Positions 1-12,214 are shown, numbered from the stretch's first letter. The stretch: DNA of 64,000 nt from Euptelea pleiosperma (GCA_035048495.1 CM068540.1:5378829-5442828), one strand, 5' to 3'. Numbers and translations are program-made. Notes: generated by a model not told the origin, from the letters alone.

Positions 1-500
1 TCTTTATGATCCCTACAGTCACACTGGCACCATTGTTCCAAAGCGAGTTAACAAGATTATTATTTGATCAAGCCCAAAGGAAGGGCACACCCATGTGGTT
101 CCTTTTGGTGCACCATAATGGCAATAAACATGGCATCAGGGTGGATACCCAACTTTGCCAACTACAGCAATTACCTTATAGGAGTATATATGGACAATGT
201 CCTACAGTGATTTTTTTTTATGAACAACTCTATACATGTATGAAGGAGAGGCTTGAAGCCACAACCCAAGGATTTTCCTTCTCATTTCTTTAATTTTTAT
301 TCGTATTATTCTATTTTATGTCTTTATTTTTGTTTGGAAGGGTGGAAGATAAACTGGAACCTGCATGTATCAGTCAAGCTTATCAATCGGAAAAACCCAA
401 TCACCTTCAAACTAGTTGAATGAATGGCATGAGATAAACATGCATATCGTGCCCACAATTATCTCTTGCATTCTGAAAATCAAAAAAGTATGAGGCTGAC
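1..500. other. Intron or flank sequence after aldolase exon 7
   Basis: Sequence to the left of the last visible aldolase exon. I looked for the expected next exon (beginning with a V-Y/F-P motif) on the minus strand and did not find it, so this is most likely intron. A 95-codon open frame on the plus strand (6-293) has no recognisable domain. Confidence 0.5.
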
Positions 501-3500
501 CTTTACAATCCTTGCACCAGCATTACATGCAGTCAGTACCTGTAAAGTCATGAAAAGAATCAAGTCCACTATGGAACAGGAGGAGTTCAAAAGTTTCAAA
601 GCCAGAGGAGAAGTCAAGAACACTTGGAACCAAAAAAAATCCAACTTCCAGAACTCCCATTATATAGATATTAAGATAAAGACAGTAAAGAAGGTTAAAC
701 AAATCAACATAAATAGAAGAAAAATATATTGAACAAAATAAAATAACGAAATATTGGCATTTCAAAAGAGAGAAAGAAAAAAGTAAGATAGATGCTCTTA
801 CTTCTGTTGGCGTCATTACTCCAGGTATGTAGAGAACTTCATCACCTTGTACATCATCCAAAATGTCCTGATGACCACAGAGCTTATTTAGAGAAAACAG
901 TACTTAAAAGAAGGTAAACTCCAGCAGCTTAAATTGAGTTTCAAAATTGCTTTATTTAGGGAATTCTTCAGTGTGAGATGAGCATTTATGGAGACAACCT
1001 CAACTATAATTGAGGTCATGGATAAAATAATCAAAGGGAAAAGTTAAAGAAACTTCATGACACATACTTCTTCAAGGTAGCAAATAAAATTTATAAGATC
1101 TAATGGTTCTTGACACACCTTGACCATAGCAGGACTCATGAGGAACTTTGCCCCTGCCTTAACGGCTCTTTTGGCATCCATAGCATTCAAAACAGTCCCA
1201 ACCTGCAAGATCCTTGCCAGATTGAGACAAAAACTTACAAACCAATTCTACTAAATGAATCGCATTACCACAAGACAATAACATAAGCTGCACATAAATG
1301 GACCAGTGTATGGTAAATGTGGAAGGGGTTTAGGAAATAATTACTCCTATTGTAGATGTAGGGTGTTCCTGCACCAGTCCTTGTACCACCTGTACATCGG
1401 AGAAGAGAAAGCACATAAGCTCTGATGTTGATTGGCCAATTGCAATCAAACAGCTGATGAAATCACATGAGTGAAACAACCTCAGACATATTTGGGGTGG
1501 ACATCACAATCTCCAGCTACACATTAAGAAAGAATAACCAACATATTAGAAGGCCCCAAAATAACTATTGGTGATCTTCAATTGGTAATCAGTACAAAAG
1601 GTCCAAGCTTCAATATGAAGAAAGTAAAGACACCAAGAGTGTGACTTATACACAACAGAAGTGTATACAATCCATTTGGCCATGTCCCAAAATCCCATCT
1701 ATTGGGTGATTCTTTAGGAGAACTGTTTTATTTTGTTATTTCCACCCTCGCTCCACTTGACAGTACAAAACAATGTGATTGATTGGATGCTAGGAGTATC
1801 CAATTAGTAAACTTCTGGGGCTAGGGTCAATTCAAAAGGTGATCCATCAACGTAAGTCGGATCAGCAGTTCACAAACTGTGGATGTAGGTGAGTACACAC
1901 TTCTGGTCCATATAAGGATAACATAAAAGTTCATCCGTAAGGAAATTTCTCACCCCTGTATCATAAACAAGCAAGCAAGATGATTATATGTTTAAGGAGA
2001 CTCACAACTGAGATGCCACCACTAAGTGCAGCCCGTGCAGCTTCCATTGCCAGCTCCCCACTTAATATGACAAAAAGAGAAGCATAAGCCTTGGTAAATT
2101 CCATAAGGTTGTTTAAGGTCAACTTTAGGATACAAACCAATAGATCAAAACCTGTTCTTTCATAGATATGGTCAGCTAGTCCCGGTGTTATACAACTATA
2201 CACTTTCTGAAACATGAAATCTACGAGTACCTTCTATTATTGATCACAGTTTGACACAAAATACATAAATGCATGAAAAACCAAAATATCAAACTGATTA
2301 CGAAAGTAAAATGCTGCAATGTACAATTAATGGTGACACACTGACAATTAGTCTCTAATTTGTAAGTCCTGTACAATAAGTCTACATTAAGACTTAGCAA
2401 CAGGTACTAAATTTCAACTTTAATCCAAACTTGATCGGTAAAATTTCAGAATTAATTTGAGGAAGTTTAAGTTGACATGGAGAAGTTTCATTAAAAATTA
2501 ATTACTTAGAGAAGTTTGGAGATCTATTACATTTCAACCCCTACAGGTTGTTTCTGACTCGAACATCAGTAATAGAGTTCCAGTTTATCACCTAGAAACC
2601 TCAGAAAAGCAAGAAAATGCAGAAACAATACAGATAGAAATGTTTTTAAACACTTCCTATCTGTCTTAAAGGGTTGGATCAGAAGACTACATATCACTGA
2701 AATATTACAAGTAAACTTTACTTCGCCAAGTAATAAATCAACAAAATTAGTCAAAAAATTTGACTAATTTTAGTACTATGCTTAGGAAATGATTTGGTAG
2801 GCTTGATCTAGGGGGAATTTGTAATCCATATTGGTGTAACAAGGACAGTGATACGGGTGTCAGCGTTTGACACGTCAACCTAAAAAATCTGATGTGGAGA
2901 CACGTACGTACATATCTTTATTATAATATATTAACATATATGAATGCTTATAATTATTAATAAAACAAAAAATAGAAAATAAAGCAGAAATATTTAGAAA
3001 TTAAGGAGGATGGAACACACCAACCCGCTTTTAGAAATTAATTTTATATTAAAAATAACTAAAACAAGGGGTGACACGGCCATAAATGTCCAGATGTGTA
3101 TCGGGAAGTGTCGACATGCGTGTCCAGGTGTCGAGGTGTCCGACATGGCAAAAACCCTGAAAGTGCCCTGTACTTGTTACATAGAACCAAAATAAAAAGT
3201 AAATTACATATGTATACATAATACATTAAAATGTAAAAGCCTTTCTTGAAGTTCTCCTATTTTTCTGCAAGGATTTTCTCCTGCCAATCCTTTCTTGAAG
3301 TTCTATATTCCTCGAACCCACCCCTCAAGCACCTTAAAGAATACATACAAAGCTGATCTTTGAGCTACCATTCATCTCCAAAACCTTTAAAAACTGACCT
3401 CTGTAATTTTCTATAGAATAGAGTTCCGGGTGGAACCGATCCGATAGTCAGAATAGAGTTCCGGACCCGATCTGATGGGGATACAATCCACTAAATAAAA

Positions 3501-4275
3501 AAAAAATAATAATTATATAATTTAAATTATATATTTTATCTACTCAAAATTGAAGTTCTCTACAATAATGATATAAAAATACACATAAAAGAGTAAAATT
3601 ATCTTTATAATTATATATAACACATATTCTATCATATTTCATTAATATAATAATATTATTTATATAGAGATATATCGGATCCGTACATGCCTCATCCAGA
3701 TCTGATAATAATCGGATCGGCGATTCAGCATACATGGACCTGGTACTAATCCGATAAGAATATAGGTGCTTCCGGGCTCGACATTATCAGATCAGAACGG
3801 ATTGGATTTTGGGTTGATCGATCTATTGATATATGGGTCGGGTTGTCGAGGTCTCAGAACCCAACCCGACTTTGGGTCGGGCTCTGAAATCCGAGACCAA
3901 GCCCAAACCTAAGCCCAGCCAACGTCCGATTGGGCCAATTGGGTCCATGCAAGATGCACCCTTAGCCACACAACCCACAAGCTTTAACCGCCGTCAAAAA
4001 AGAGAGAGATGGAATGGAGGAGAAATACGAAAATGCACAATTTCTACAGAGAAAATTCTCAAGAGAGGAAGTGGTAACCTTTTGGCGCGAAGACAAGCGA
4101 TGACGCCGGAGTTCTCAATTTCAGCGAGGGTTTTGGCGAGGGGAGACAAAGAGGGTTGTTGCTGAGAAGAGCAGGAAATCCTAAAGTGCGCCGGTGGCGA
4201 ACTTGGAAGCTCTAATGGCCGCCCAAAAGGCGCGGCGGTTAATGAGAAGCTCACACTCGCACAGACACTGGCCAT
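501..4275 (-). CDS. KDPG/KHG aldolase-like protein, 5' seven exons (3' end outside window)
   Basis: Class I aldolase of the KDPG/KHG family, which cleaves 2-keto-3-deoxy-6-phosphogluconate to pyruvate and glyceraldehyde 3-phosphate. Exons on the minus strand: 4275-4079, 2060-2006, 1516-1481, 1389-1345, 1202-1119, 867-802, 539-501. All joins are in frame with GT-AG introns and total 174 codons. The start ATG at 4275 opens with MASVCASVSF and a Ser/Pro-rich stretch that looks like a plastid transit peptide. The mature part begins near LAKTLAEIENSGVIACLRAK. Family landmarks in order: AARAALSGGIS, LEIVMSTP (active-site Glu), GTVLNAMDAKRAVKAGAKF, LMSPAMVK, IPGVMTPTE, and AGARIVK, whose last Lys aligns with the Schiff-base lysine of bacterial KDPG aldolase and ends the last visible exon. 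The Arg that follows the active-site Glu in E. coli (LEVTLRT) is Ser here. The barrel's C-terminal third is missing because the gene runs off the left edge. Family assignment is firm; substrate in the plant is inferred. Confidence 0.87.
2061..4078. other. Aldolase intron 1 with repeat remnants
   Basis: First intron of the aldolase gene, about 2 kb. It contains AT-rich sequence, a stretch of short GTGTC/GACAC-rich repeats near 2850-3140, and a GGATCCGAT/ATCGGATC-rich tract (3420-3820) followed by GGGTCGGG/CCCGACC repeats (3830-3900). No coding exon recognised. Confidence 0.5.
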
Positions 4276-4370
4276 CGTTTGCTTTGTGGTAAAAGATATG
4301 CTAAAGTGCGCCGGTGGCGACCTAGGAAGCCTTAACAAACGCCCAAAGAGTGAGGGGTTTCGTGACTAGC
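4183..4370 (-). repeat. Local direct duplication (~119-bp spacing) at the aldolase 5' end
   Basis: The segment starting AAAGTGCGCCGGTGGCGA at about 4184 recurs at about 4303, spaced 119 bp. Read on the minus strand, the first copy encodes part of the transit-peptide region (L-E-L-P-S-S-P-P-A-H-F-R-I-S) and the second lies upstream of the ATG and would encode a close match (L-R-L-P-R-S-P-P-A-H-F-S-I-S) but lacks its own ATG. This is an internal duplication of the N-terminal coding region or leader. Confidence 0.75.
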
Positions 4371-4496
4371 GCTCGCACTACTCATCTTTGGCAATTCTGA
4401 GCGCGATTGATATCCAACCTATCCTCCTCTGTCCTCTTCTTCGATTAGGAGCGCAGATATGCTGTCACCGAGGTTCCTTCAATGCCATGTAGTCAC

Positions 4497-5156
4497 ATGA
4501 GTAAATCTTCGCTGCCCACAATATGATCCACGTGGTACACTTTTAGAGGACGCTGATCGTATGGATGTTTGGCCAATCCCTAGTGGGCTACAAACCCAAA
4601 ATCAGCCTGATTAGTGATTTCAAACATTGGGATTCTTGGAGCAAAACTTGCCAGACCACCCACGATATAAGCTACGTGGCAATTTATTAGAGGACACTGA
4701 CCGTATAGATGTTTGGCCAATCCCTAGGTGGACCTACAAACCCAAAATCAACCTGATCAGTGATTTCTAAGCGTTAGTTGAAGTCATTTTCGTTGGTTGA
4801 TTTTAATTGTAGGAATTTGAGCATTATTTACCATTATTTCCGTATAAAGATCCAACCGTTTGAAATCACTAATCAGGCTGATTTTTGGTTTGTAGGTCCA
4901 CTTACAGATTGGTCAAACATCTATAAGTGTCCTCTAATAAATTGCCACATGGCTTATAATGTGAGTGGTCAGGCAAGTCTTGCTCGGGATTCTTGTACCG
5001 AAATAATGGACAAATCAACCCATGAAAATGACTCCAATCCAATGCTCATAAATCACTAATCTGGTTGATTTTATATTTGTAGTTCCACTTAGGGATTGGC
5101 CAAAAGTCATAGGGTCAGCGTCGTCTAAAAATGTGCCACGTGGTCTCAAATCTTTT
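4497..5156. mobile_element. Fold-back element, family A, interrupted by a second copy
   Basis: Two inverted arms (about 4513-4628 and 4996-5150) share the family A core: a CCACGTGG-containing end, GGATGTTTGGCCAATCCCTA, and an ATCAGCCTGATTAGTGATTT-type inner arm. The element is split by another family member at 4639-4985. Outer ends are not resolved to the base. Confidence 0.65.
4639..4985. mobile_element. Fold-back element, family A, with 10-bp target duplication
   Basis: Ends GAGCAAAACTTGCC and (reverse complement) GAGCAAGACTTGCC; arms pair over about 150 bp. It is flanked by identical GGGATTCTTG at 4629-4638 and 4986-4995. A 9-11 bp duplication and long terminal inverted repeats are typical of Mutator-like (MULE) non-autonomous elements. 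No coding capacity. Confidence 0.85.
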
Positions 5157-5159
5157 TGA

Positions 5160-6150
5160 CGGCTCGAATCACCTCATGGAAAATGCTCGAATCCCACCTC
5201 ATGAAAAAAATGTTGGAATCCAACGAATAGGAACACTAATCATGCTGATTTTAGTGTGTACCTTCACCTATGGGTGAGCCAAACATTCATACGTCAAAGA
5301 GTCTAAATAATGTCACCCCCTCCCCCCGTCTTCTCTCCATCTCCCTAAAAAAAATTTTTCTCGCGCATATCGACAAGCCAGGGTTGACATGGCCAGGCCA
5401 TTGTGTTGTAGTGTAAGTCACAACCGGCGGGAATCGATCAAAGGGGGTATTGAGGCAGTTCCAAACTTCAGGGGTAATACGATTTAGTTGTTAATCTCAT
5501 GGGGGTATTACTAATTTATCCTATTTTAATTTGGGAATTTTGCTATACCCCTACAATGCCATCCCCCCATACACACACATACATGAATGATTGAGTCCAC
5601 CGTCAAGGATTGTGGTTGACTCAAAGTTGACTTTTTTTAAAAGGACAAAAATATCCCTTTCTTCAACCTTAGAACATGTGGGTTTGGGTCAAAACCCAAA
5701 TCAAACGGTTGTTGAGGGGTGGGAGCTGCCGCCAAATAGTGAGTGGTGGTGCATTCATCCCCATGGGTGGTGGTAGAGGCCTTGAATTAACCGCGGCCGC
5801 TTGTGGAAGTGGTGGCATATTAGCGGAGGTCTGAATTGTTGGAAGTTGTGGAGGCGGCAAGACTACAGGTGGTGCAATCACTTGGCCTTGTTGCTGTGGC
5901 TGACCTGGCGAAGATAAGGCGCTCCTAGCTGCATAGGAGGTGGGAAGGCAGGCACCACTTTGTAGGGCTAAAGGCACTCTGGTTCTGCAATTCGTTCCAT
6001 GGGTGGTTCAAAATAATTGGATAAGCAACGGATTATAGTTCTTGTTGTTATAACTATTTGTTTGTACCATGGTTGGAAGTCTCGGCCGATTCCGTTTTGG
6101 ATGCTGACTATGTTGATTTTGTTAGAATAGATCTTTGATGTGAAATTCAT
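5160..6150. other. Gene-free spacer with a proline-rich open frame
   Basis: No recognised gene. On the minus strand 5977-5669 is an open frame of about 100 codons rich in Pro and Gln (for example QPQQQGQ, PPPQLP). It could be a captured fragment of a low-complexity region from a host gene, but I recognise no domain. The segment around 5985-6105 recurs near 20632-20745, upstream of the cyclase gene. Confidence 0.4.
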
Positions 6151-6157
6151 CCACAAG

Positions 6158-6481
6158 TAGGGGTGTCAAAGGGTTGGTTTCGGTTTGGTTCCTAAGGTAC
6201 CTAGAACCAAAACCAAAATTGTCGGTTCTTATCGGTTCTGGTTCTTAAAATGATGGATCTAGTGCCGATATTGATTTTTTTTGGTTTTAGTCGGTTCCAG
6301 TTCTGATTTCGGATACATCGGTTTCAATCTTAATAATATGATAATTTTAAAACTACCCATAATCAGAACAACTATTAGAACTGTTTTGATTCTGGATCAA
6401 TATTGGAACTAGAACTGAGTCCAGTTCTGGTTCCTATTCCGGTTCAGTTACTGTTAAACGGATACAAATTGACACCCCTAC
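6158..6481. mobile_element. Miniature inverted-repeat element, GGTTC-rich
   Basis: Ends are perfect inverted repeats of 12 bp (TAGGGGTGTCAA and TTGACACCCCTA). The interior is built of repeated GGTTC/GAACC units. A related GGTTC-rich stretch lies at 56233-56592. No coding capacity. No convincing target duplication seen. Confidence 0.65.
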
Positions 6482-9250
6482 ATGCTATGAGTCAAGTAAA
6501 CTATCCTTATTATGTGCTTGAGAAGCACCTAAAATTCTAAATAGATGTTGGACTGAGGATATGTACATTAATGAATTTTATAAGAAGGCCGAGAGTAAAT
6601 TACTGATGGGATTTGATCGCAGAAAGAGTTGGATTAATATTTTTGTACGAATTCTTCAACCACCCCCATATACTAAAATTTTACTTTATTCACAAATTAA
6701 GACAAAATCATAGAAGGAAACAAATCGTCATTAATACCCCATTGAAGTACACATCACAAGCCTCCTATCTTTTCCATGGAATGAATTAAAACATTGTACA
6801 CGATTAAATAAGGAAGCAAATAGACAAACTCACACAAATTTTAGAACTGAAAACAAACAAACTAAAGTAATTAAACGCAACATTTTCAGATCAAGCATAA
6901 ATTGGAGAGCTGAAAACATATCAAATAGTACTGAAATTGTACTTTATTAACAAACTCAGACAATCATAGAAGGAGCAAATCGTCAACAGATTTATATCAA
7001 GCAGAAGGGAGGCAAAACAGTTCATATGAAGCATGAATTGGAGAACTCAAAACAGATAAAGTAGATTTACATAAATATGAACATATCAAGAAGCAAGATG
7101 GGACACTCTCTTGTAGAGACGTAGGTAAAAATCCTCCAATGGGAGCTCTAACCGAAGTGTTGAGCTCTAGTGTTTGTGCCCGTGCTATGCATAGGTATTC
7201 TGTTTTCTGAAAAAAAAATGTTTAAGGTTAGCAATGACTTCATTAGCAATAGCATAGCAAGGGATTAATAAGACTGTAGTAGCCATCAAATGGTGTGATC
7301 TTTAGCCACGTGTAATGTAAGACGTAACAATTCAATGGTTTGGATATGAGCATGTGCAACAAAGGGTTTAGATATTACATGGATTTTACACAGCTCCATG
7401 AGTTAAGCACCCTCTACGTATTTTTAATGGGTCCGGCTCGGGGTCGCCCGCTTTTGACCCCCATATTTGACACCCATCTCGGCGTACCCAAATAGAAGAT
7501 GAATCAATTGATGATTTTTGGTGCGGATGATCTCCTCACCATATAGATCACCCCAACAAAAAATCAACCTATTCTGAAATTTCTAACCCCATAAAATGTG
7601 GTTTTTAAGTCACATATGAGATAAAATTATAATGCTTCAATAGGTTCAACGATCCAAATCTTTTTTCTAGTCATCCAAAAGATCAGAACTATATTATGCT
7701 GAAAATGCAAAAAAGCAATACAAAAATGAATAAAACAAAGACTGAGATAAGACACTGCAGTGTACTCGGAGTCGGTGTAAGTTTTGACTTTAGCTGCTTC
7801 ACATGCGGCAACTTGGAGTTCTTTACTGCAGTGGTGTCTCGTCCTCGCTATGCTATGTTAGAGTCTATTTTGGCTTGCCCAAAATAAGGGCCAAATTGCT
7901 ATTTAGCAAACTGAACCTGCCCAACTGGCAATTGGAGCATTTGGACAGTACATTGGACCAATTGTTATCTTGGAAAATAACGCTATCACTTGAAGTGCCA
8001 ATTAGGAAACCAAAAAGTCTGTTAGCTTTCTTCTAAAATTAGTGATAGCTAAACTTCTAATTTGACTTAATTCTGTTAATTGTTCTACCGTAACTTAGAA
8101 AAAAATCCTAAAAGTGAGATAAATGTGTGGAGAAGATCTGCCTTTTAATTGAAATATCAGTCGGTTAACCTACATGGTTGTTGAACTTAAAACGATATTG
8201 TAAATTTTTTGAATGTTATCAAATTAACACATTTTTGAATGTTATCAGATTTACCACTATAGATGTATGTTTATTTTCGTTGGTTCCAAAAACTTCCACG
8301 TAAATAAACAATTCAAAATTTTGGTCCAAAACACTCCACCGCCTAATTTTTCATGTGCTTGATGGTCGAGAGAATCTATGCTGTACGTCTGGCGCTAACA
8401 AGCCACAAACACCCCAGATGTGCGGCTCGGATTCGTGTCGGCACCTTCTAGGTCCTTGTTTTATAACGCGATGTGATGTATCCATATAAATAGGTCTCCA
8501 TGGTCTTAAAAATGTTTCTACTTACAAAAAAATGTTTTTATTTTTTAAATTGGGCATTGGTGTTCTCGGTTTATTGATATTATAAAGAGATTTTTTGCAT
8601 AATTTTTTTTTTTTTGTGTTAAAATTGTGACTCAAACAGACCCAACAAAATTAGATCCATTCTACAACCAGCAAATCAAAAAAAGAGAATCAATGGAAAT
8701 TATTAAAGAAAAGAAACCAAATGAAACAACTAAAACAGCCTCTTAAGCTACTTAAAAACAATCTCTGCTATAAAAATGAATCTCTACTTCTCAAACAGAT
8801 TCACAGCTCAACCCATCTCCAAGGAAATAAGGAACCTAAGAAAAACAAACAAAATGTGAAAATTTACCCACAAAATCTTTAACCATAACAGATTTCCAAG
8901 AAAAAAAAATATTTTGCAACGATCTAAATACGATTTTAACGAACAAAGTCACCAAATCTCAACAACAAAAAAAGACGAAATTGGCGGAACACGACTCACT
9001 ATGAAGAAAATTCAATAAAGCCGTCTCAATAAAACCTAAAAAATTTCTGCAGCAAGAATAGTTATGATCTTCACTGTTTTGCAAAAACAAAAATCAATGA
9101 GTCTTCAAGCAAGCGACCGAGGAGGAATAACAGCAACGCGAGACCACCCCCTTCGGAAACGAAACCCTAGAAACTTCTCGAAAGTCGAAACCTGCAAAGT
9201 TTCAAATAAATGTAGAGGAAAAAAAAAAGGTCGGCCTCCGTTGACAAATC
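6482..9250. other. Gene-free spacer with short repeat remnants
   Basis: No gene recognised. It contains a diverged local duplication (about 6690-6900 and 6930-7060, sharing TTTATTAACAAACTCAGACAATCATAGAAGG-like sequence), a possible minus-strand Helitron 3' end near 7165-7200 (hairpin, CACGGGCACAAACACTAG), a partial family C fold-back element (about 7400-7640), and AT-rich sequence. Confidence 0.45.
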
Positions 9251-9252
9251 TA

Positions 9253-9584
9253 AAATGACAGGGACACAATATAAGCCAGGTGGTACACTGTTATAGGACT
9301 CTGACCGTACGGATGTTTGTCCTATCCCATGGTGGACCTAAAAACCAAAAATCAGTGATTAGTAATTTATATGTGTTGCATCTTTGTACCTTAAATACTG
9401 CTCAAATTCCCACAGTTGAGATCAGCCCATGAAAATAAGTCCAATCCAAAGCCTATAAATTACTAATCAGGCTGATTTTTGGTTTGTAGGTCCACCACGG
9501 GATAGGACAAACATCCATACGGTCAGAGTCCTGTAACAGTGTGCCACGTGGCTTATATTGTGTCCCTGTCACTTCTGTCATTTT
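9253..9584. mobile_element. Fold-back element, family A
   Basis: Left arm from ATGACAGGGACACAATATAA and right arm ending TTATATTGTGTCCCTGTCA pair over more than 120 bp, with the core GGATAGGACAAACATCC. Central loop near 9370-9450. No coding capacity. Confidence 0.7.
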
Positions 9585-9784
9585 GGATGTGTCAATGGAG
9601 CCCGACCAAAAAAAACTCTTAAAAAGTTTCTTCGTTCCCTCGCGAAATTGGAAGATCGAAGAGCTATTGCCGCCTATAGCATTTATACCCGATTCCACGT
9701 GGATGTGCGACGCGGTATGAGAAAAAGGGTTGTGACGTAACAAGCTGTAGTGTAGCCGACGTTTTTTCGCGTCAGCTAGCATTT

Positions 9785-10072
9785 ATTGTTACACACTGCT
9801 GCCATCTGGGCCTACTAACCGCATGTATGCTTAGTCCACCCCTTGGTAGACATTCATACCAAAAGTCAGCTTATTTGATGATTTTTAGCTGTCGATTTCA
9901 ATATTTGAACAAAATGCTTGAATCCAACAGTTAAAATTATGCCTTAAAAAAAGTAAAATCCAATGGCTAGAGATTACCAATCAGGGTGGTTTTTGGAATG
10001 TATATCCACCAAGGGTTGGGCTAAACATCCATGCAGTCAGTGGGCCCAGAGAGCAGCGGTGAGTAAAAAAGG
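9785..10072. mobile_element. Fold-back element, subfamily A'
   Basis: Arms with TGGGCC, CACCCCTTGG, TGATTTTTAGC and ACATCCATGCAGTCAGTGGGCC features pair across 9800-10065. Related copies occur at 21285, 48575, 51730, 55090 and 63540. Confidence 0.6.
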
Positions 10073-10242
10073 GGATAAATTGTTTGTATACATCATCTTG
10101 TATTAGAAATGATACAAGCTCTCCCAATGGCCACTCGTACAAGTAATGCACGTATGACTTTTGTTGTTTTTTGCATTTAATTTTGTATTTTGTATACGGT
10201 GGGGACCTTTGAGAGTGTTTATGTTGATTTTTATACAAGCCA

Positions 10243-11467
10243 TCTATATAACAAAACATGAAAGTTGTCTTATCTCTTATCTTATCTTATCTGGTTTCAA
10301 CAAAGAAGGGTCAAGATCTTCTGTCATAACATTTCGGACGGTTAGATCCATCTCCCGTGCTCAATATAATATACACCACTCCACCCCCATTTTTCTCTGT
10401 TTCTGACACACTCCCGCACACTCAACACAAAACACTGTTTGTCTCCCCACTTAAACCCCCTCTTATAGGCTTCAACAGAGGAGGGCCAAGATCTTATCCC
10501 CCTAAATGGATGGTGGTTCTCAACCACTCACACCCGATTTTGGCAGACGCTTTCAGGGAGTGCCGTGGGCACGGGCCACCCACTAGTCTATAACAAAACA
10601 GGGAAGTTGTCTCCCCACTTATACCCCATCTTATCTGTTTCAACAAAGAACGGCCGAGATCTTATCTCCAAAATAGACGGTGGATCTTAGCCACTCAGAC
10701 CCGATTTTGACAAATGCTTTGTCCGGAATTGCCGTAGTCACGGGCCACCCACTATCTATATAACAAAGGACTGCGATTTTCTTATTATACCCCCTCTTAT
10801 CTTATATGGCTTCAGTAATGAGTGGCTGAAATCCACTATGCTTCATATCGATGGCTGAGATTAACTCCCACCCAATTTTGACAAACTCTTCGTCAGAAAG
10901 TGCCGCGGGCACGGGCCACCCACGCATATAACAAGACAACTCAGTTGTATTATCTTATCTTATCTTATCTTATCCATCCATCTAATGTGGACGGTTAGAT
11001 AAAGAGTGGTTGAGATCAAATCCATCGATCTAATGTGGACGGTTAGATTTCAGCCACTCAATCCGCCTCATTTGACCTCAATTTATTCAAAATTTGAATT
11101 TCAACACTGACGTTATTCTTTGTCATTTCTGTTATTTTTCCATTTCTCCCTCTGTGCATTACAATCTGTTATAACAGCCATTATAATAGAAAAAACGGTA
11201 ACGCCCCAGTCCGTTATACTGTTTGAGTGCCGAAGGCACCCAATTTTTGCAAACACTTTTGTCGTAGAGTGCTGTGGGCATGGGCTATATACTATTCTAT
11301 ATAACAAAACACATTAGTTGTCTCCCTACTTATACCTCCTCTTATAAGCATCAACAAAGAAGGGCCAAGATCTAATCCTCCCCCAAATGGACAGTGGATC
11401 TCTGCCACTCACCTGATTTTGGCAAATTCTTTGTCGAGGAGTGCCAATGGCACGGGGCACCCACTAG
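10243..11467 (+). mobile_element. Head-to-tail array of five Helitron-like units
   Basis: Five consecutive units: 10243-10586, 10587-10754, 10755-10924, 10925-11295 and 11296-11467. Four of the five begin TCTATATAACA or close to it (the fourth start is degenerate) and the units end with a GTGCC...GGCAC hairpin followed by about 10 nt and CTAG or a degenerate form. The first unit is preceded by A, the last is followed by T, and there is no target duplication. These are Helitron hallmarks (5' TC, 3' hairpin plus CTRR, insertion between A and T). Each unit carries a CTTATCT-rich tract, CAACAAAGAAGGGCCAAGATC-like and CACCCGATTTTGGCAAA-like sequence. No Rep/helicase gene, so non-autonomous. Confidence 0.8.
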
Positions 11468-11714
11468 TGTTATAAAAAAGAGAAGGGATTTCTTAACTCA
11501 TGTGATCCTAATTAGTCTTAACTTATTCACGTGATATTAATCAGTCTTAATTTATTAAGTTACTTAACATATATTTGATCACCACATACACGTGATCTAA
11601 TTAGTAACACTACTGGGGCCACGTGCGTGGTGCCAAAATAGGAAAGTTTCAAGCAGGCAATTTTGGAAGCAGCCACACAATAGAGACAGATTTGAAAATT
11701 TATTAGCTACTGAA

Positions 11715-12175
11715 AGGAAAATTCTAGAAGATTAATTTGAAAGAGCATATGTGAGAAGATTCAGCGGATTCCGAGAATCCAACGGTGATTGACAGCGCTG
11801 AGCTTTGATTGACAGCGCTGAGCTGACATTTACTTAATGCAAAAGTGAATACCAGTTCAATGTTATCAACCACCGTTAGATTCTTAGAGTACACGGCCGA
11901 GAGCCCAACTCGTGAGAGGGGGTTGGAAAAGGGGGGCTCCTGAGCCCGACCCATATGAAAATTGAGGTCTGGTTCAGGGGACCCCCTTTTTTGTGACATT
12001 GTGAGCTCGGCCGTGGATTCCGAGAATCCAACAGTGGGTGATGGCAGTGAGCTGGCAATTTCAATTTTTTGCCAGCACTCACCCATTGTTAGATTCTCGA
12101 AATCCACAGCTGAGCACACGACTCTAGAGAGGGATCACAGAAAATGGGTCCTTGCGCCTGATCCCTGAAAACTAT
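11715..12175. repeat. Inverted-repeat element with GATTCTCGGAATCC motifs
   Basis: Several copies of GATTCYNGAATCCA in both orientations (11765, 11875, 12015, 12090) with CTCGGCCGTG/CACGGCCGAG. The same motif set recurs in intron 2 of both PLR copies (51230-51400 and 63010-63180). Non-coding. Confidence 0.55.
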
Positions 12176-12214
12176 GACAACTCGAGATAAAGTCAAAATT
12201 ATTCATTTACTTTT

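Noticed and set aside
6..293. Open frame of 95 codons at the left edge, plus strand
   Set aside because: No domain, no splice context, and it lies where the aldolase intron is expected.
5669..5977. Proline- and glutamine-rich open frame as a gene
   Set aside because: No start or splice context and no recognisable family; kept only as a possible captured fragment.
10243..11467. Repeats with regular spacing as a CRISPR-like array
   Set aside because: Plant context, units of unequal length with Helitron ends; no cas genes.
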